Below, one piece after another: positions 1 to 10,794 of a DNA stretch of 64,000 bases. The first letter of the stretch is position 1, and each line of letters opens with the position of its first letter. Source of the stretch: Aureobasidium sp. EXF-3400 (taxonomy: Eukaryota > Ascomycota > Dothideomycetes > Dothideales > Saccotheciaceae); contig SWBL01000153.1 in NCBI GenBank assembly GCA_024195585.1, forward strand, positions 1-64,000, given 5' to 3'. Made by a program: the position numbers and the translations under genes. Below the pieces are notes generated by a model. It saw only the letters and a program-made list of their open reading frames with translations, was not told the origin of the DNA and ran no database searches.

Positions 1-100
1 CCGATGATTGTGATTGGCTGGAAACCTTGTTTAATATGGACAGCTCATACCCCTTGCGGGGTAAATAGCTTGAGAAAATCAAATCAAATCAAATCAAATA
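1..100 (+). repeat. 3' end of a LINE-like element, unmutated copy (cut by window edge)
   Basis: The first 100 bases end in about four tandem AAATC units after a segment containing GGGGTAAATAGCTTGAG. A homologous, heavily mutated copy lies inverted at 25054-25370. A short tandem-repeat tail is typical of non-LTR (Tad1-like) retrotransposon 3' ends, so the element body would lie to the left of the window. The family name is an inference; that this is a repeat rests on the second copy. Confidence 0.6.
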
Positions 101-1480
101 GTTGAAGACAGGGATCTTTTCGGGTTCTTCTGGGATCTACTGACCAGAACAGCCTAACCCAGAAGCACTGCATCTATACGAGTCATATAGGCTAAAAGAA
201 GATGGAGCGATGCTTGTTCGTTCTCTCGTCCTCGCGAGGCCAATGTTCTCGGCTGTCATTTCTTCGAGCGGGGAATTCATGAACCTCTTCAAGTCCAATC
301 GCTAACAACAAACCGTCCAACATGGCGCATACGCTGCACGTTATAGTCTTCAGTCCGCTCCTATTGATACAAATTGACCATCAAGCTAGCGACTACACAC
401 ATAGCGGCCGTAACGACGCCCAAGGCTGTACGCTCTATCACGCGGCATCGCTCCAGACGAACGACAGTCCGCACCTCATGACTGACTCAAGAGTCAACCT
501 CGACTCGATCGATCTGCGCGATTGACTGATTCCGATGCTGTTCAGAAAGTGGACGACAGAACCGAGATCGCCCATGTGGTTCAAACGGTCGAGACCAGGT
601 GCTATACAACATTCTGAATCAGGAGTCGAAAGCCCTATACCAACCCGCTGCGCCCTACTGCGGCCAGCTTCAAAGTGCTCATTGATTAATGTCCAGACTG
701 AAAAACGCGCTTTCCAAACTCGAGGCGATGCTGGAATCATATATCGCATAGTGTCTCTCGTTGCACTATGCGAAATGCCTCACCGCGACCATGATATCGC
801 TTACCAGGGCAGGAAGTCGTTGTTTGGATCTCTACAAATTGAAACGCATGCATTTGCGTAGCGTGCTTCAGGAGCCTCTTTTGCTGAAGCGAGATTTGAA
901 GTAAACTTTTCCTCTTCCCAGCGCCTCCCCCACAATTGGCGTTTCTGCTTGCGAACTTCTGGATTGGCGAATATGCTTGGCGAACTTCTCCATTGGACTG
1001 GGTATATTCAAGAAAGAGACATACAGAGGTCACTTGATGCTTGATACATTCTACTATGGATCCTCGGGCCTTGATCCCATACTATCTCCATAGAAGCGAC
1101 TAGGATTACTGGTTCATATTCAGCATCATCGGGCTGGACGTTTCTCTGAGCGGGACGAAGCGCCCCAGACCGCCCTTGGCAACAACGACCTTGTTTCGAG
1201 TATACACGACCTTCCTCTTTCCACCCCTGCAGAGACGTTGTTTTCACACTCGAAAAGCCATACGCGAGCCACGTTGTCACATTACCAGATCGCTTGCAAT
1301 CATCTTGCCCTTGCCCTCTACTGACAGAGGACTTGGCGTAGTACTGATCAATGAACGATGTCCACTACCCGTCTTGGCTATCTATCAACCAGTCGCTTGT
1401 GGCGCTGCGTTATTGTCTCGAACTGGTGAGTGCATGGGTGGGATATCGAGTCTTTGCCCTGGGTTGAAAGGAGTATAGTC
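101..1480. other. Gene-free stretch
   Basis: Only short overlapping reading frames on both strands, without recognisable domains or a consistent splice model. The right end is the promoter of the AA9 gene. Confidence 0.5.
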
Positions 1481-1490
1481 CTTGGTTCGA

Positions 1491-1498
1491 TATATAAG
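1491..1498 (+). promoter_or_regulatory. TATA box of the AA9 gene
   Basis: TATATAAG about 170 bp before the AA9 start codon, followed by a pyrimidine-rich leader (about 1510-1600) typical of strongly expressed fungal genes. Confidence 0.55.
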
Positions 1499-1668
1499 GT
1501 AGGGTTTGATCTTGAACTTTTGCTTTCCTCTCAAGCATCACTTTTACCTTCGACGTTCTTTTCGACCACCACTCTTTTTTCCTACCCCGACTCTCGTTCA
1601 ACTCCACTTGGCTTCAATTCAACACCTCTGGCAGGTATTACATATTCGATTTTACATCTACAGCAACA

Positions 1669-2703
1669 ATGAAGTACTCTTTCGTCTCCGCTCTGGCTCT
1701 TGCCGCCTCAGTCAACGCCCATGCCATCATGCAGCGTATCATGGTCGATGGTGTTGATCAAGGCTCCCTGACCGGTATTCGTGCCCCTCCCACCAACAAC
1801 CCCGTCCAGGACGTCAGCTCCACCGACCTTGTCTGCGGTGCCAGCTCTGGTTCCTCCTCGAAGCTCATCACCATCCCCGCCGGTTCTTCCGTCGCTGGTG
1901 CCTGGGCACACGCTCTTGGTGGCCCTCAGGGTGCTGGCGACTCTGACAACCCTATCGCGTCTTCCCACAAGGGTCCTACCCAGGTCTACCTTGCCAAGGT
2001 CGACGATGCCGTGTCTGCCTCTGCCACTGGCCTCAAGTGGTTCAAGATCGCCAGTGACACCGTCACTTCCGCCGGTGTCTGGGGTGTCGACGACATGATC
2101 AAGAACACCGACTCCGCTGGCTTCGGCTGGCAGAAATTCACCATGCCCAGCTGCATTGCTCCTGGCCAGTACCTCATGCGCGTTGAGCTTCTCGCTCTGC
2201 ACTCCGCTTCCTCCGCCGGCGGCGCCCAGTTCTACCAGTCTTGCGCTCAGATCAAGGTTACCGGCTCTGGATCCTTCTCGCCCGCCACATCGGCTCAGAT
2301 CTCTCTTCCCGGCGGTTACTCTGCCACTGACGCTGGTATTCTTGCTAACATCTACGACTCTTCCATCTACACCTCTTACAAGGCTCCCGGCCCTGCTGTT
2401 ATCAGCTGTGGCGCTGGCGGTGCCGCACCCGTTTCCTCCAAGCCTGCCACCTCTGCTGTTTCCTCAAAGGTGCCTGTTAGCACTTCTACTGCTGCTCCTG
2501 TCACCACTAAGCCTGCTACTACTCTGTCTACTGTTGTTAAGACCTCTGCTGCTGCTGCTCCTGCCACTTCTGCTGCTTCGGGCAACGGTGCTGCTGCTGC
2601 TAAGTGGGCTCAGTGTGGTGGAAAGGGATTCACTGGTCCTACTGCCTGTGCTTCGGGTTCGACTTGTAAGGTCCAGAATGATTACTACTCTCAGTGCATT
2701 TAA
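1669..2703 (+). CDS. AA9 lytic polysaccharide monooxygenase with C-terminal CBM1
   Basis: An intronless 344-aa secreted copper enzyme of the AA9 (former GH61) family, which oxidatively cleaves cellulose outside the cell. The 17-residue signal peptide ends just before His18, which becomes the N-terminal copper-brace histidine. The second copper histidine is most likely His100, in the [14 protein letters not shown] segment typical of AA9. The [11 protein letters not shown] segment supplies the conserved Gln and axial Tyr. A Ser/Thr/Ala/Pro-rich linker (about 250-308) leads to a CBM1 at about 311-344 with the usual four cysteines and aromatic residues. Third positions are C-rich as in highly expressed fungal genes. 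The start has a TATA box and CT-rich leader upstream. Regioselectivity (C1/C4) cannot be told from sequence. Confidence 0.96.
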   Translation: MKYSFVSALALAASVNAHAIMQRIMVDGVDQGSLTGIRAPPTNNPVQDVSSTDLVCGASSGSSSKLITIPAGSSVAGAWAHALGGPQGAGDSDNPIASSHKGPTQVYLAKVDDAVSASATGLKWFKIASDTVTSAGVWGVDDMIKNTDSAGFGWQKFTMPSCIAPGQYLMRVELLALHSASSAGGAQFYQSCAQIKVTGSGSFSPATSAQISLPGGYSATDAGILANIYDSSIYTSYKAPGPAVISCGAGGAAPVSSKPATSAVSSKVPVSTSTAAPVTTKPATTLSTVVKTSAAAAPATSAASGNGAAAAKWAQCGGKGFTGPTACASGSTCKVQNDYYSQCI

Positions 2704-3145
2704 GTGTTGAGATAGCATTGGTTGAGGACGGGGCAGAGTGATGTTTAGCGATCGGTTGTTGGTTAGTTTGGATGCAGTAGTACTTCATCTCGTATATGAT
2801 TCTCTTCTACTGGTCGCAAATTTGCCTTTCGCATACTGTATGTGTTGTTTCATGTTATTCTGTTCCCATATTCTCCAAGGCATGGTCACTGATTGACTTC
2901 CGAAAGTCACTCGCATCTACGATCATCTTGCCTCTCGACTCGCACCAGTCGGTTCATGCCATCCTTGACGCAAAGCTGCCTGCCATCCGCTTCCTTCCAG
3001 CATTCGAGCCCTTGCCGAGTTCTCACCTCATATACACCCAATGAAGCCACACCAAAGAGTTACCATCCCACCCACCAAAACAGAAACTTTGCCTTCCACC
3101 CTCATCCGCCAGACATCCACCTAAGGGGCTTCCACGAGCAAAAAA
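2704..3145. other. 3' flank of the AA9 gene, no further gene
   Basis: Untranslated and spacer DNA between the AA9 stop codon and the tRNA-Ala gene; no supported ORF. Confidence 0.5.
3140..3145 (-). terminator. Pol III terminator of tRNA-Ala
   Basis: Six consecutive T on the minus strand directly after the discriminator base. Confidence 0.7.
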
Positions 3146-3241
3146 TGGAGTAGCTGGGAATCGAACCCAGAACCTTCTCCAACTCAGTACTGCCGCAAGG
3201 ACAAGTGCTAAGAAGATGTCATACCACTAGACCACAACCCC
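3146..3241 (-). tRNA. tRNA-Ala(AGC) with a 24-nt intron
   Basis: On the minus strand the sequence folds as a cloverleaf: acceptor GGGGTTG with CTACTCC, a T arm CTGGG-TTCGATT-CCCAG, and anticodon loop TTAGCA..T interrupted after position 37 by a 24-nt intron. The acceptor has a G3:U70 wobble pair, the alanine identity element, in agreement with anticodon AGC. The 6-7 acceptor region has one mismatch. A run of six T follows the 3' end (3140-3145), a Pol III terminator. CATCAATT lies directly upstream, as at the tRNA-Val genes. Confidence 0.88.
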
Positions 3242-3894
3242 AATTGATGAAGCTCGGGGCAAAGGGGTGAGTATACAATTCTGAGGACTTAATGGGGTGA
3301 GGTCCGAAGATTGGCCGCTGGAAAAGGGCCGACGGGGTCTAGAACTTGGACTGATGAGATGGAGGCGGTACGGAGGTTGGGAGTGTGAGTATGTGGGTTT
3401 GTAGTGTGCTGTGAATCTGTGATTGTGTTGTTTTCTTGCATGAGAGACTACATAAAGTTGATGACCAGCAGAGACATTTTTTGCGTGGTAGTTTAGAGAG
3501 ACATCTCAGCTAGCGACACATTTGAGGTCTTTAAATATGTAGATACAATCAAGTCACGCACTTGCTTACCTTCAAAATCGATACAATTGAAGTCGTTATG
3601 GCTAGATGGGATGCATGTGAAAGATTGACTGCTGTAAGGTTGGATCGTGAAGGAACAGACCGGCAACAGCTCTGGTATGAGCAAGGGCAAAGTAGTAAAG
3701 ACTGCGTGTACCCTTATGCGGAGAACTGTACTTATATTTTATCCATCAGCAGACTCCTGCTCAGAATACACTACCGTGCCTTCCAAGAAGATCTCATTAA
3801 ATGCTCGCAGTCGAGTTCCCTCGCGCTACTTCTTCGTCCGCGTGTTGTTAAACTTTCCAGGCGAAGCCAACTCCATCAACTCTCCAATTGATCA

Positions 3895-4008
3895 GGTCTC
3901 GTGGTCTAGCGGTATGATACTCGCTTAGGGAGGATTGCCTAACAGCGTTCCTTGAAAACTCTAAGTCTATGTTGCGAGTGGTCCCGGGTTCGATTCCCGG
4001 CGAGACCC
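3895..4008 (+). tRNA. tRNA-Pro(AGG) with a 42-nt intron
   Basis: Acceptor GGTCTCG pairs exactly with CGAGACC, discriminator C. The D arm TGGTCTAGCGG gives the A box and GGGTTCGATTCCC the B box. Anticodon stem CTCGC/GCGAG with loop TTAGGG..T places AGG at 3927-3929. The intron is 3931-3972 (42 nt), after position 37 as usual for eukaryotic nuclear tRNAs. TTCTTTT follows as terminator. Confidence 0.93.
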
Positions 4009-5152
4009 TTCTTTTGCTCGTTGATGGGCTGCTTTTGATAAGGAGAGGATGATGGAGGGATATGGTGGAGGTTTGGCAATTTTGATTTTGCGTGGGGGAC
4101 TTGGGCTGAGACAAAGACGGATTTGGATATGAGAGATTGAGCCAGAGGGCTGACCTACTCTGTCCTCACGCAATGCCTTTCTCGTGCTGGTGCTGGGTGG
4201 TTTTGCAGTGTGTGTTGACACGGAGAAGCTTCGGCATTCTTGACTGTCGGATGGATGTGATCCGAAAGCTGGGGAGCTTCGGCATAGTGTGGACCGAGTG
4301 CACCGGTGGTCGATATAATCATTCAAGGACATGATGACAAGAGTGTCAACTTTGGTGAGATGCAACCATGAAGGCTGGAAAGCGTTGTCAAAAGTGAGGA
4401 AACGAAGACAGGATTGGGCAGCACCTTGCTTTTGATCAACCATGCCGATTGCGTCATGAACATTCCGATTCGACCTTCTCCGCAACCATCTTTTGACCAC
4501 ATTCGGTGTGCTATTGGACCAGAAGAAGACATCAGAGCTTTGAGGAGCACGGAGAAGATATCTAATGATTGAGACTGCGAGCGCATCGGTTGTGATCGCC
4601 ACCGAGCCTGCCAGTCAATTAATGAATCGTACCATGGATTTCTTATTGTCCCGGAAAGCACAAAGTCAGCTCGACTCTTTCGTCAGTTCACAGATCGTGA
4701 GAAGAGATGAGATAAAGCCAGTCCAAGCGACCAGTAGTCAAGCTGCTCTGCTTACGAACGCCTTCCTGGAAGACGTTAGCCATGCCAGAATTGATTACAT
4801 GACGAGGAACATGAGAAAAACGCGTAACAGAGGTTGAAACAGTTCTAGGAAAACAATACTGGGCATTTATATGGAAGATAGCCGTGGAAGCCAGGTTCGA
4901 TTGGGGAATTGGAATTTGGGATCTGGCATTCGAGAGCTAGGAGGAACAGTAGGGAAAGCCCATGGGTATTGCAGTCTGGAGTCAGAGTCTAGCCTTTTGC
5001 TCTGATGCTGCTTGTAACATCTCCAAGAGTGTTTCAGTCGGGATCTAGCATTTAAGATCTGCTGTGTCGCTTCTTTTGTATCCAAAGTCTGGATTCAGCT
5101 TTTGTGTGGTTAGTTGGAGAAACATTCTCTTCATCTTCCACCTCTACTTTCC
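4009..5152. other. Gene-free stretch
   Basis: Several overlapping frames up to about 210 codons, but they shadow one another and the tRNA-Pro gene. No domain or splice structure could be supported. Confidence 0.4.
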
Positions 5153-6154
5153 TCAGTATTCGGGTTCCTCGTCAGCGCACTCGCGAAAATCACTGGTGTC
5201 GATATCGAACATGAGTTCGGAGTAGGGGGTGGGTAGGCTGCGGCGACGCGAGTAGATGATTGGGCTGGGCTGGTGGATGATTGTGGGAGATTGATGGATT
5301 GTTGTGGTGAGTCCCTGATCTTCTTGTTCGGAATCTTCGTCTTCTGCGATATAGCCAATGTCATCTGGGCATGTGTGGATGTCTTCAGAGATCATCTTTG
5401 CGTCTCCTTCTGTATCTGTATCGATCCTGGGCTCTTCTTTCGATGACACTGCTTCTTCCGCATTGTATCTCATCATCTCACCGCAGGGTCTTGAATATGA
5501 GATTGCGGGCGCTAGCGACCATTGGTGCTTTTGGTGCTCGTACCACATGCTGAGAGCGAACTCGTGGATTTTCGGTGCAAAGTAACCGAGACACGACCAG
5601 AGAACGTCGAACTCCACTGGTGTAAGTGGTCTTTCTCTGATGATTTGTCTGATATGCCCATGCATGGGATCGATGCATTCTTCGACCTGGAGGAAGATGA
5701 GGACTTGATGGACTTGCACTGACAGTGTAAAGTCTTTGGGCAGTTCGAGGAACATCTTCTTTCCACCCTTGGCGCGATTGATAGCGCACAAGACGTACTT
5801 GAGGGCACCTGGGTGCATGAAGGAGTCTCCCAGAAACATGTTGAAGTTTAGTCTGCGGGATCTTCTTGCTGGACTCATGTATAGCATCGGTGCGAAGTGT
5901 TGAGTCAACCACCACCTGGCCATGGCTGAATGCTGTTCAAAGGCTTCGGCATCGAGATCACAGAAGATCATGACGTAGCAGTCATGATACATGTCCCACT
6001 GGGAGATGTCGTAGGTGTACTTCATGTTGAAGACTCGTGCTGGGCGCCCGTATCTACCTTTGCCGACAAAGGCAGGTTTGTTTGCTGTGTTGATGTTGGA
6101 GTGGAAAGGAACAACGTCCCTTGATGGGGGCTTTGTAGTCATCTGAGGCATCAT
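5153..6154 (-). CDS. Hypothetical fungal protein, 333 aa
   Basis: Single-exon reading frame; the start chosen is the first ATG (6154). The N-terminal two thirds (about 30-225) look globular, with many aromatic residues and alternating hydrophobic segments (for example the stretch beginning LELPKDFTLSVQVHQVL). This resembles uncharacterised fungal BTB-like proteins, but no signature is clear enough to assign one. The C-terminal third is acidic and low in complexity, with repeated IHQSP-type units and an RRR cluster. No signal peptide or membrane segment. The upstream region carries three copies of GACTCGGTGA. Confidence 0.65.
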   Translation of the reverse strand: MMPQMTTKPPSRDVVPFHSNINTANKPAFVGKGRYGRPARVFNMKYTYDISQWDMYHDCYVMIFCDLDAEAFEQHSAMARWWLTQHFAPMLYMSPARRSRRLNFNMFLGDSFMHPGALKYVLCAINRAKGGKKMFLELPKDFTLSVQVHQVLIFLQVEECIDPMHGHIRQIIRERPLTPVEFDVLWSCLGYFAPKIHEFALSMWYEHQKHQWSLAPAISYSRPCGEMMRYNAEEAVSSKEEPRIDTDTEGDAKMISEDIHTCPDDIGYIAEDEDSEQEDQGLTTTIHQSPTIIHQPSPIIYSRRRSLPTPYSELMFDIDTSDFRECADEEPEY

Positions 6155-6311
6155 GGACAAGCTTGTGCGGTCATGCGCTATTCATGCGCTTGAAAACTTT
6201 CTTCCAGGTGTAAGCACGAGAGTAGCGCATGTTCGAACGGGCGGTGGTTTAGGAGTGACGACTCGAGTAGATATGATATTCTTGCTCGCACGTGTCTTCA
6301 GGCGCCAGTTT

Positions 6312-6501
6312 GACTCGGTGAATGGATGAAAGCTGTCAGGCGGGTCCAATTGGGGGTTGTGGTTCGGTTTGGTAACGAGAGTAGTTTTGTAGAGGTGACG
6401 GAATAAAAACACTTGCACGTGCGTTCTCAGGTTGGGATGACTCGGTGAGGTTTTGGTGATAGCTACTGGCTTTGGGGCTAGAACATGGTTCGACTCGGTG
6501 A
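6312..6501. promoter_or_regulatory. Three direct copies of GACTCGGTGA upstream of the 333-aa gene
   Basis: Exact 10-mers at 6312-6321, 6439-6448 and 6492-6501, all in the same orientation, 158-348 bp before the start codon of the minus-strand gene. This is a candidate upstream regulatory site of unknown factor. The rest of 6155-7646 holds no supported gene. Confidence 0.35.
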
Positions 6502-6504
6502 TGA

Positions 6505-7480
6505 GAGCAGTCGTGCAGGTAGTATGACTGCCCCTGAGTTCAGGGTTCAGGTGGCAGAATTGATCTGAAGATGGTTTTCAGATGTTGATATCAGGTTCGC
6601 TTGGTAAGGTATGGGACAAGATGGCTGAATCGCTCACGCTGCATGTGTTTTTAGGAGTGTTAAAACTTTGGTTGGTCCCTATCAGATTTTGTCAGTGAAA
6701 CGACGTGATAATGTACTCTTTGAACGTGATGTCACGAGTAAGTTAATGGCTTTGGGGCTTTCAAAGGATGAGATGACCTCTACCCAGGCACTTCTGCCTT
6801 GCGATATTATCCTTCTGGGACGATGTAGAGCATGAGATACACTTTATATGGGGTTTCTCCAACTGGTTCGATGCGTTGTCGTGTTAGTAAAGATGTAGAG
6901 ATCAATGATTGAGCATAACTTATACAGACAGGTGATGGATACTGTCCCGAATATCTACATAGAAGACGAGTTGGAACTCTGTGAATCTTGATACATTTTA
7001 ATTGAGCTCGCAAGCCGGGGACATCTCCCTGTATGTGATAGTCTTGTGTGCAGGACGGACGCTCTCAGCAGCATGATAGCTCTGATTCCAAACACGTTTG
7101 TGCATGTCTTTGGGAAAGGTTCAAGCTCAGAATCCGAAGAGGTGGACATGGAGGAGATGTTTCTGTCGGATCTGGAACTGCTCCCGATGTTATGATGCCT
7201 CTCAACCCGACCAGTAGTAGTGCAGCACAAGAACCTGCTTGCATCCCATATCCTTCCAAACGCTACGAATGTGTGCGTGTGCTCTGTGACTGTAGTCAAG
7301 ACATCTACTTTCTCCTTCTGCTTCTACGTTCATGTGTGTATTACAACCCCTCATACATGATACGTAACCTCCGTCTGTTCTGATACAATAAGACATCATA
7401 TCGATATCTTGGCGGCCGACAGAGTATTGTTTTCGTCAACCAGTGAAAGCCGCAAACACTGTCTGTCGTGTCGTGAGCTA
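6505..7480. other. Gene-free stretch
   Basis: Overlapping short frames on both strands with no domain or splice model. GGCTTTGGGGCT occurs twice (about 6470 and 6746). Confidence 0.4.
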
Positions 7481-7505
7481 ACCCCGTCTCGTCCATCGAC
7501 GGGGT
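7481..7505. repeat. Short perfect inverted repeat in a gene leader
   Basis: ACCCCGTC, nine-base loop, GACGGGGT, located about 140 bp before the ATG at 7647. Could form an RNA hairpin in the leader or be a dyad protein site. Confidence 0.4.
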
Positions 7506-7646
7506 CAAGCCAAGTCTTCCGTCTCGTGAAAACTCCGTTCGTGGTGATTCTTTTGAGTGCGTCTCTGTGCTTTCACCAAACATCCTTCTTCCCAAACCTC
7601 CTTACGCGAGCACTACCAACTCTCTTCAGTTACCTTCTTATCCACT

Positions 7647-8382
7647 ATGGACGGACCTAGCACTCCCACCAACAACGAGCACTCTCCCGCTAACATGGAC
7701 ACCACTGTCGGACATCACGAGAGCACTGTGGACTCTGACAACACCGCCACCAACAACATTGCCACCCACGAGCAGGGCAACACCACTTCCGAGCCCCCAG
7801 CTCCCTCTGCACCCGTCGCCCTTCCCTCCCAGCCCGAATCCGTTGAAGCTGGGTATGTATAGATGCACCTCGCGAAGTTCATCAAGCTGACTGGAGATAG
7901 CTCCGCCGCCATCCATGAGGCCCAGGAGGGCGACGACAAGGACGCTGTCCCAGTCAAAGTCGAACATGAAGACGGTCGCAACCCCGAGGACGAGCAAGCC
8001 GGCGGAGTTGTTGTCAAGCGCGAAGAAAGAGAGGAAGTCCAGGAAGTGAAGGAAGTTAAGGTTGAGGAGGAGGAGACCGAGATCAAGGAGGAAGATGAAG
8101 GAGACGCCACTGCCAACCGCGTGAGTACCTACCTTTTGCCCCTACCTTTCATACCTCTCTCACGACCGACCGTCTATACCGCATACCTTACTGATACCAC
8201 TACAGCACCAGACTACCGAATGGGGCAGCATGCTGTTTGCTCACGCTGCCGCCATTGATGGCAGAGACCCCAGCAATCCTATTACTCCTGTAGCCTTCGG
8301 AGCTTTCGCCGAGGAGGCAAGCGAGGGTCCTACTGCGGAACAGATGGAGGGTGAAAGGGAGATGATGGAAGAGGAGGAGTAA
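7647..8382 (+). CDS. Acidic low-complexity protein, 3 exons, 200 aa
   Basis: Hand-assembled from exons 7647-7852, 7901-8120 and 8206-8382. Intron 1 (48 nt) has GTATGT, a GCTGAC branch site and TAG. Intron 2 (85 nt) has GTGAGT, a CTGAT branch region and CAG. The phases join to give exactly 201 codons. The N-terminal third is Ser/Thr/Asn/Pro-rich. The middle is very acidic and Lys-containing, with runs of Val/Glu/Lys likely to be helical. Exon 3 encodes a short hydrophobic patch (WGSMLFAHAAA), then another acidic tail. No known domain; probably intrinsically disordered. Function unknown. Confidence 0.75.
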
Positions 8383-9006
8383 ATAAGGAAGAGGCTCGAG
8401 GAACAGAGCGAAAGAGTGTCAAGCTCATCGCGCAGTGCACAGAGACACAAAGACGTAGGGGATACGAGAAGGGGAAAGAACTAGCGACACGTGGCAGAAC
8501 ACAACGATGCCCGTAGTACTAAAGCATACTGCTATGCCATTATGAGATCAACCTGATACCATTACAGTGCATGAGAAGTCTCAGATTGATCGAGGTGTCC
8601 AGTGAAGGTGATGTCTTGTCTGTTCAAGACAGGAGTGACTTGTGCATGCAGTCTCGAGACGAGTTCGAGAGCAATGTCTGAGCTCGACATTCGATGGAAT
8701 GATCAAGACAAGTAAGAAAATCAAGAGATGAAGTTCAAGTCAACGGGTAGGGCTGTAGGATTGGAGTGTGGTGGCATGCAGGGTGGGTTGGTGGCTACGT
8801 CAAGTCATTGGGCCCGTGCATTGACAATTGGCTTTGATTGTGGCAGTTGCAGCTTGGTCTAGAGGCTGCAACACACACACAACAACCAGAGACCACGAGA
8901 CGAACAAGGTGCGACGCAAGCAATTCTCTGGAAACGTATATATATTCTGGACACGCCCCTGCCCCTGTTATCATCTCAGGCTTCTCGGACATACTCTTGA
9001 CAGGCA
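8383..9006. other. Intergenic, no gene seen
   Basis: 3' flank of the acidic protein gene and promoter of the next gene; no supported ORF. Confidence 0.45.
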
Positions 9007-10794
9007 ATGGTATCAACACGACGAGCGCAGGCAAGCGCGACACCTCCGACGACGCCGTCAGCAGAACGACATGGACAAGTTGCTCTGCCACATTCTGCGC
9101 CCGGCAGTGGCGTGAAGATGAGCAAAGAGCTACGCCGTCTGACCATCGATGCGAATCCCAGTCTTGGAGGAGTCGCTTCTTCGTCATCAAACACAAGAGG
9201 AACTCGGCGCAGCGGAATGCGACAGGAATTGTTACCCACTGGAACAGAGTCTACTCAAGCACCACACCACTTACTTCCTGATGGAGGAGTCTTACTTACA
9301 CCGTCGCCTTCGGATTCACCAGCTTCACCTCACATTGTCGCCGTGACTGAACGAGTGCCTTCCCCTCCTGTTGGCAAACAGCCTCAGACCAGCAACCCGC
9401 AACCTCCCAAAAAGTCTCTCATTCTCAAAATCAAATCGCCAGTCCTTACTGCAAAATCTGCCGGCAAACGCAAGATTACACAATACTTCACTGCTATGCC
9501 ACAAGACCAGAACAACAAGCGTCGCAAGATTGACAACGAACATCTCGATCCTCCTACTCTGCACAACGCTGTGAGCGTGCCGGAACCGCCGGTCACTACA
9601 CCTGCGACTTTATCAACGGCTGCCAGTGCTCCCGAGCTCAAACCAGAAACCTATGAAGAGTTGGATTTGGAACACGCAAAAATGGAGGAGGAAACAGCAG
9701 GAAGTGTTATAAAAGTGGTACAAATACCGCAAAAGGACAAAGAACCGGACAAGCCTCACGATACAGATCAAGAGCAGCTCTACATCACAGCAGAGGAAGA
9801 TCGCGACCACAATGACGAGGAAGATACCAAGAAGAAGGAAGAGGATGAGAAATTGGCCCTCAAGAGGGAGCGAGAATTGAAGCGTCTGCAGATTGACGCA
9901 AAACCTGCTTTGATTGACAAACGATCGAGGAGGCAAACAACTCTTCCACCAGCACGACCAGAGAATGGAGACTCCAGACCTGCAAAGCGTCAACGTCTTA
10001 GTCTGCCCGCTGCTGCATCTGCCATTCCTTCCAACGCGATTGTGGATTCAACGCCAGATCCTGTTCAAGTGCTTGAGGAAGTCTCGGAAGCAGTCTCGAT
10101 TCCTGCGCTTATCGAAGAGGCATTGAAGACTCCACCTGAACCCAATCCTCCAGTCCTTCCTGCCGGTACTGACGCCAAACTACTCGCATCAGGCGAAGTC
10201 AACGATGAATGGCTCACCCAATGGCTCGGTTACGTCGCTCATATCACTGGCGACGAAGAAACATCCAAACTGCTGGCTGAAGAAGATGTCAAAGAACTCA
10301 TCAAACCAGACCGAAGCGAGGAGTCTCAACAAGATCGACAAAAACGAATCAGCAATGAACTGGACATGGTTGCTGGTTGGAATACTATCGAACCTCAACA
10401 AGAAGCCATTCAGTCCAGTCCTGAACAATCTGCGCCTGTCAAGCCTCCTCCAAAGAAGAAAAAGCAGAGATTCAATCCCAAACCAAAAGGTCAACCTTAC
10501 ATCCCTAAAGCAAAGAAAAAAGCTCAAGAGCTTGCGGCAAAGAAGTTGGCCAAGAAGCAAGCTGAAGCAGAGGCCGGCAGTACACAAGAAGTGGTATCGG
10601 TCGAGGCAACAGCAACCAAAGAAACAGAACATGTTCTGGAGACAGATCAACCAGCTCAGACGAAAGGCACAGAGGCTCCGACGGATTGGCTGACAGACCT
10701 GATGAACGCTACGGATCCGGTCAACACAGATGGAGAAGAAACGAAAAAGACGAAGAAAAGCAGCAAGGGAAAGGGTAAAGCCAAAGTCGTTTGA
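9007..10794 (+). CDS. Large disordered nuclear protein, 595 aa, PIP-box-like motif
   Basis: Uninterrupted frame from an ATG, rich in Lys, Glu, Pro, Ser and Thr. Basic clusters (KRRKI at about 171-175, PAKRQR at about 320 and a Lys-rich C terminus) suggest nuclear location. Residues 154-161 read KRKITQYF, which resembles a PCNA-interaction (PIP) box with Lys in place of the first Gln. A motif of about 15 residues occurs twice: KELRRLTIDANPSLGG (40-55) and RELKRLQIDAKPALID (about 289-304). An acidic Asp/Glu stretch lies at about 260-290. I do not recognise the family; a role in DNA replication or repair is only an inference from the PIP-like motif. Confidence 0.7.
   Translation: MVSTRRAQASATPPTTPSAERHGQVALPHSAPGSGVKMSKELRRLTIDANPSLGGVASSSSNTRGTRRSGMRQELLPTGTESTQAPHHLLPDGGVLLTPSPSDSPASPHIVAVTERVPSPPVGKQPQTSNPQPPKKSLILKIKSPVLTAKSAGKRKITQYFTAMPQDQNNKRRKIDNEHLDPPTLHNAVSVPEPPVTTPATLSTAASAPELKPETYEELDLEHAKMEEETAGSVIKVVQIPQKDKEPDKPHDTDQEQLYITAEEDRDHNDEEDTKKKEEDEKLALKRERELKRLQIDAKPALIDKRSRRQTTLPPARPENGDSRPAKRQRLSLPAAASAIPSNAIVDSTPDPVQVLEEVSEAVSIPALIEEALKTPPEPNPPVLPAGTDAKLLASGEVNDEWLTQWLGYVAHITGDEETSKLLAEEDVKELIKPDRSEESQQDRQKRISNELDMVAGWNTIEPQQEAIQSSPEQSAPVKPPPKKKKQRFNPKPKGQPYIPKAKKKAQELAAKKLAKKQAEAEAGSTQEVVSVEATATKETEHVLETDQPAQTKGTEAPTDWLTDLMNATDPVNTDGEETKKTKKSSKGKGKAKVV

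Noticed and set aside
1708..2585. Long antisense frames across the AA9 gene (up to 164 codons)
   Set aside because: Shadows of a GC3-rich coding sequence; low-complexity text only.
3967..4602. 211-codon minus-strand frame
   Set aside because: It overlaps the tRNA-Pro gene, has no domain, and shares the space with other frames of similar length.
4880..4900. B-box-like AGGTTCGATTGGGG as a tRNA gene
   Set aside because: No cloverleaf can be built around it.
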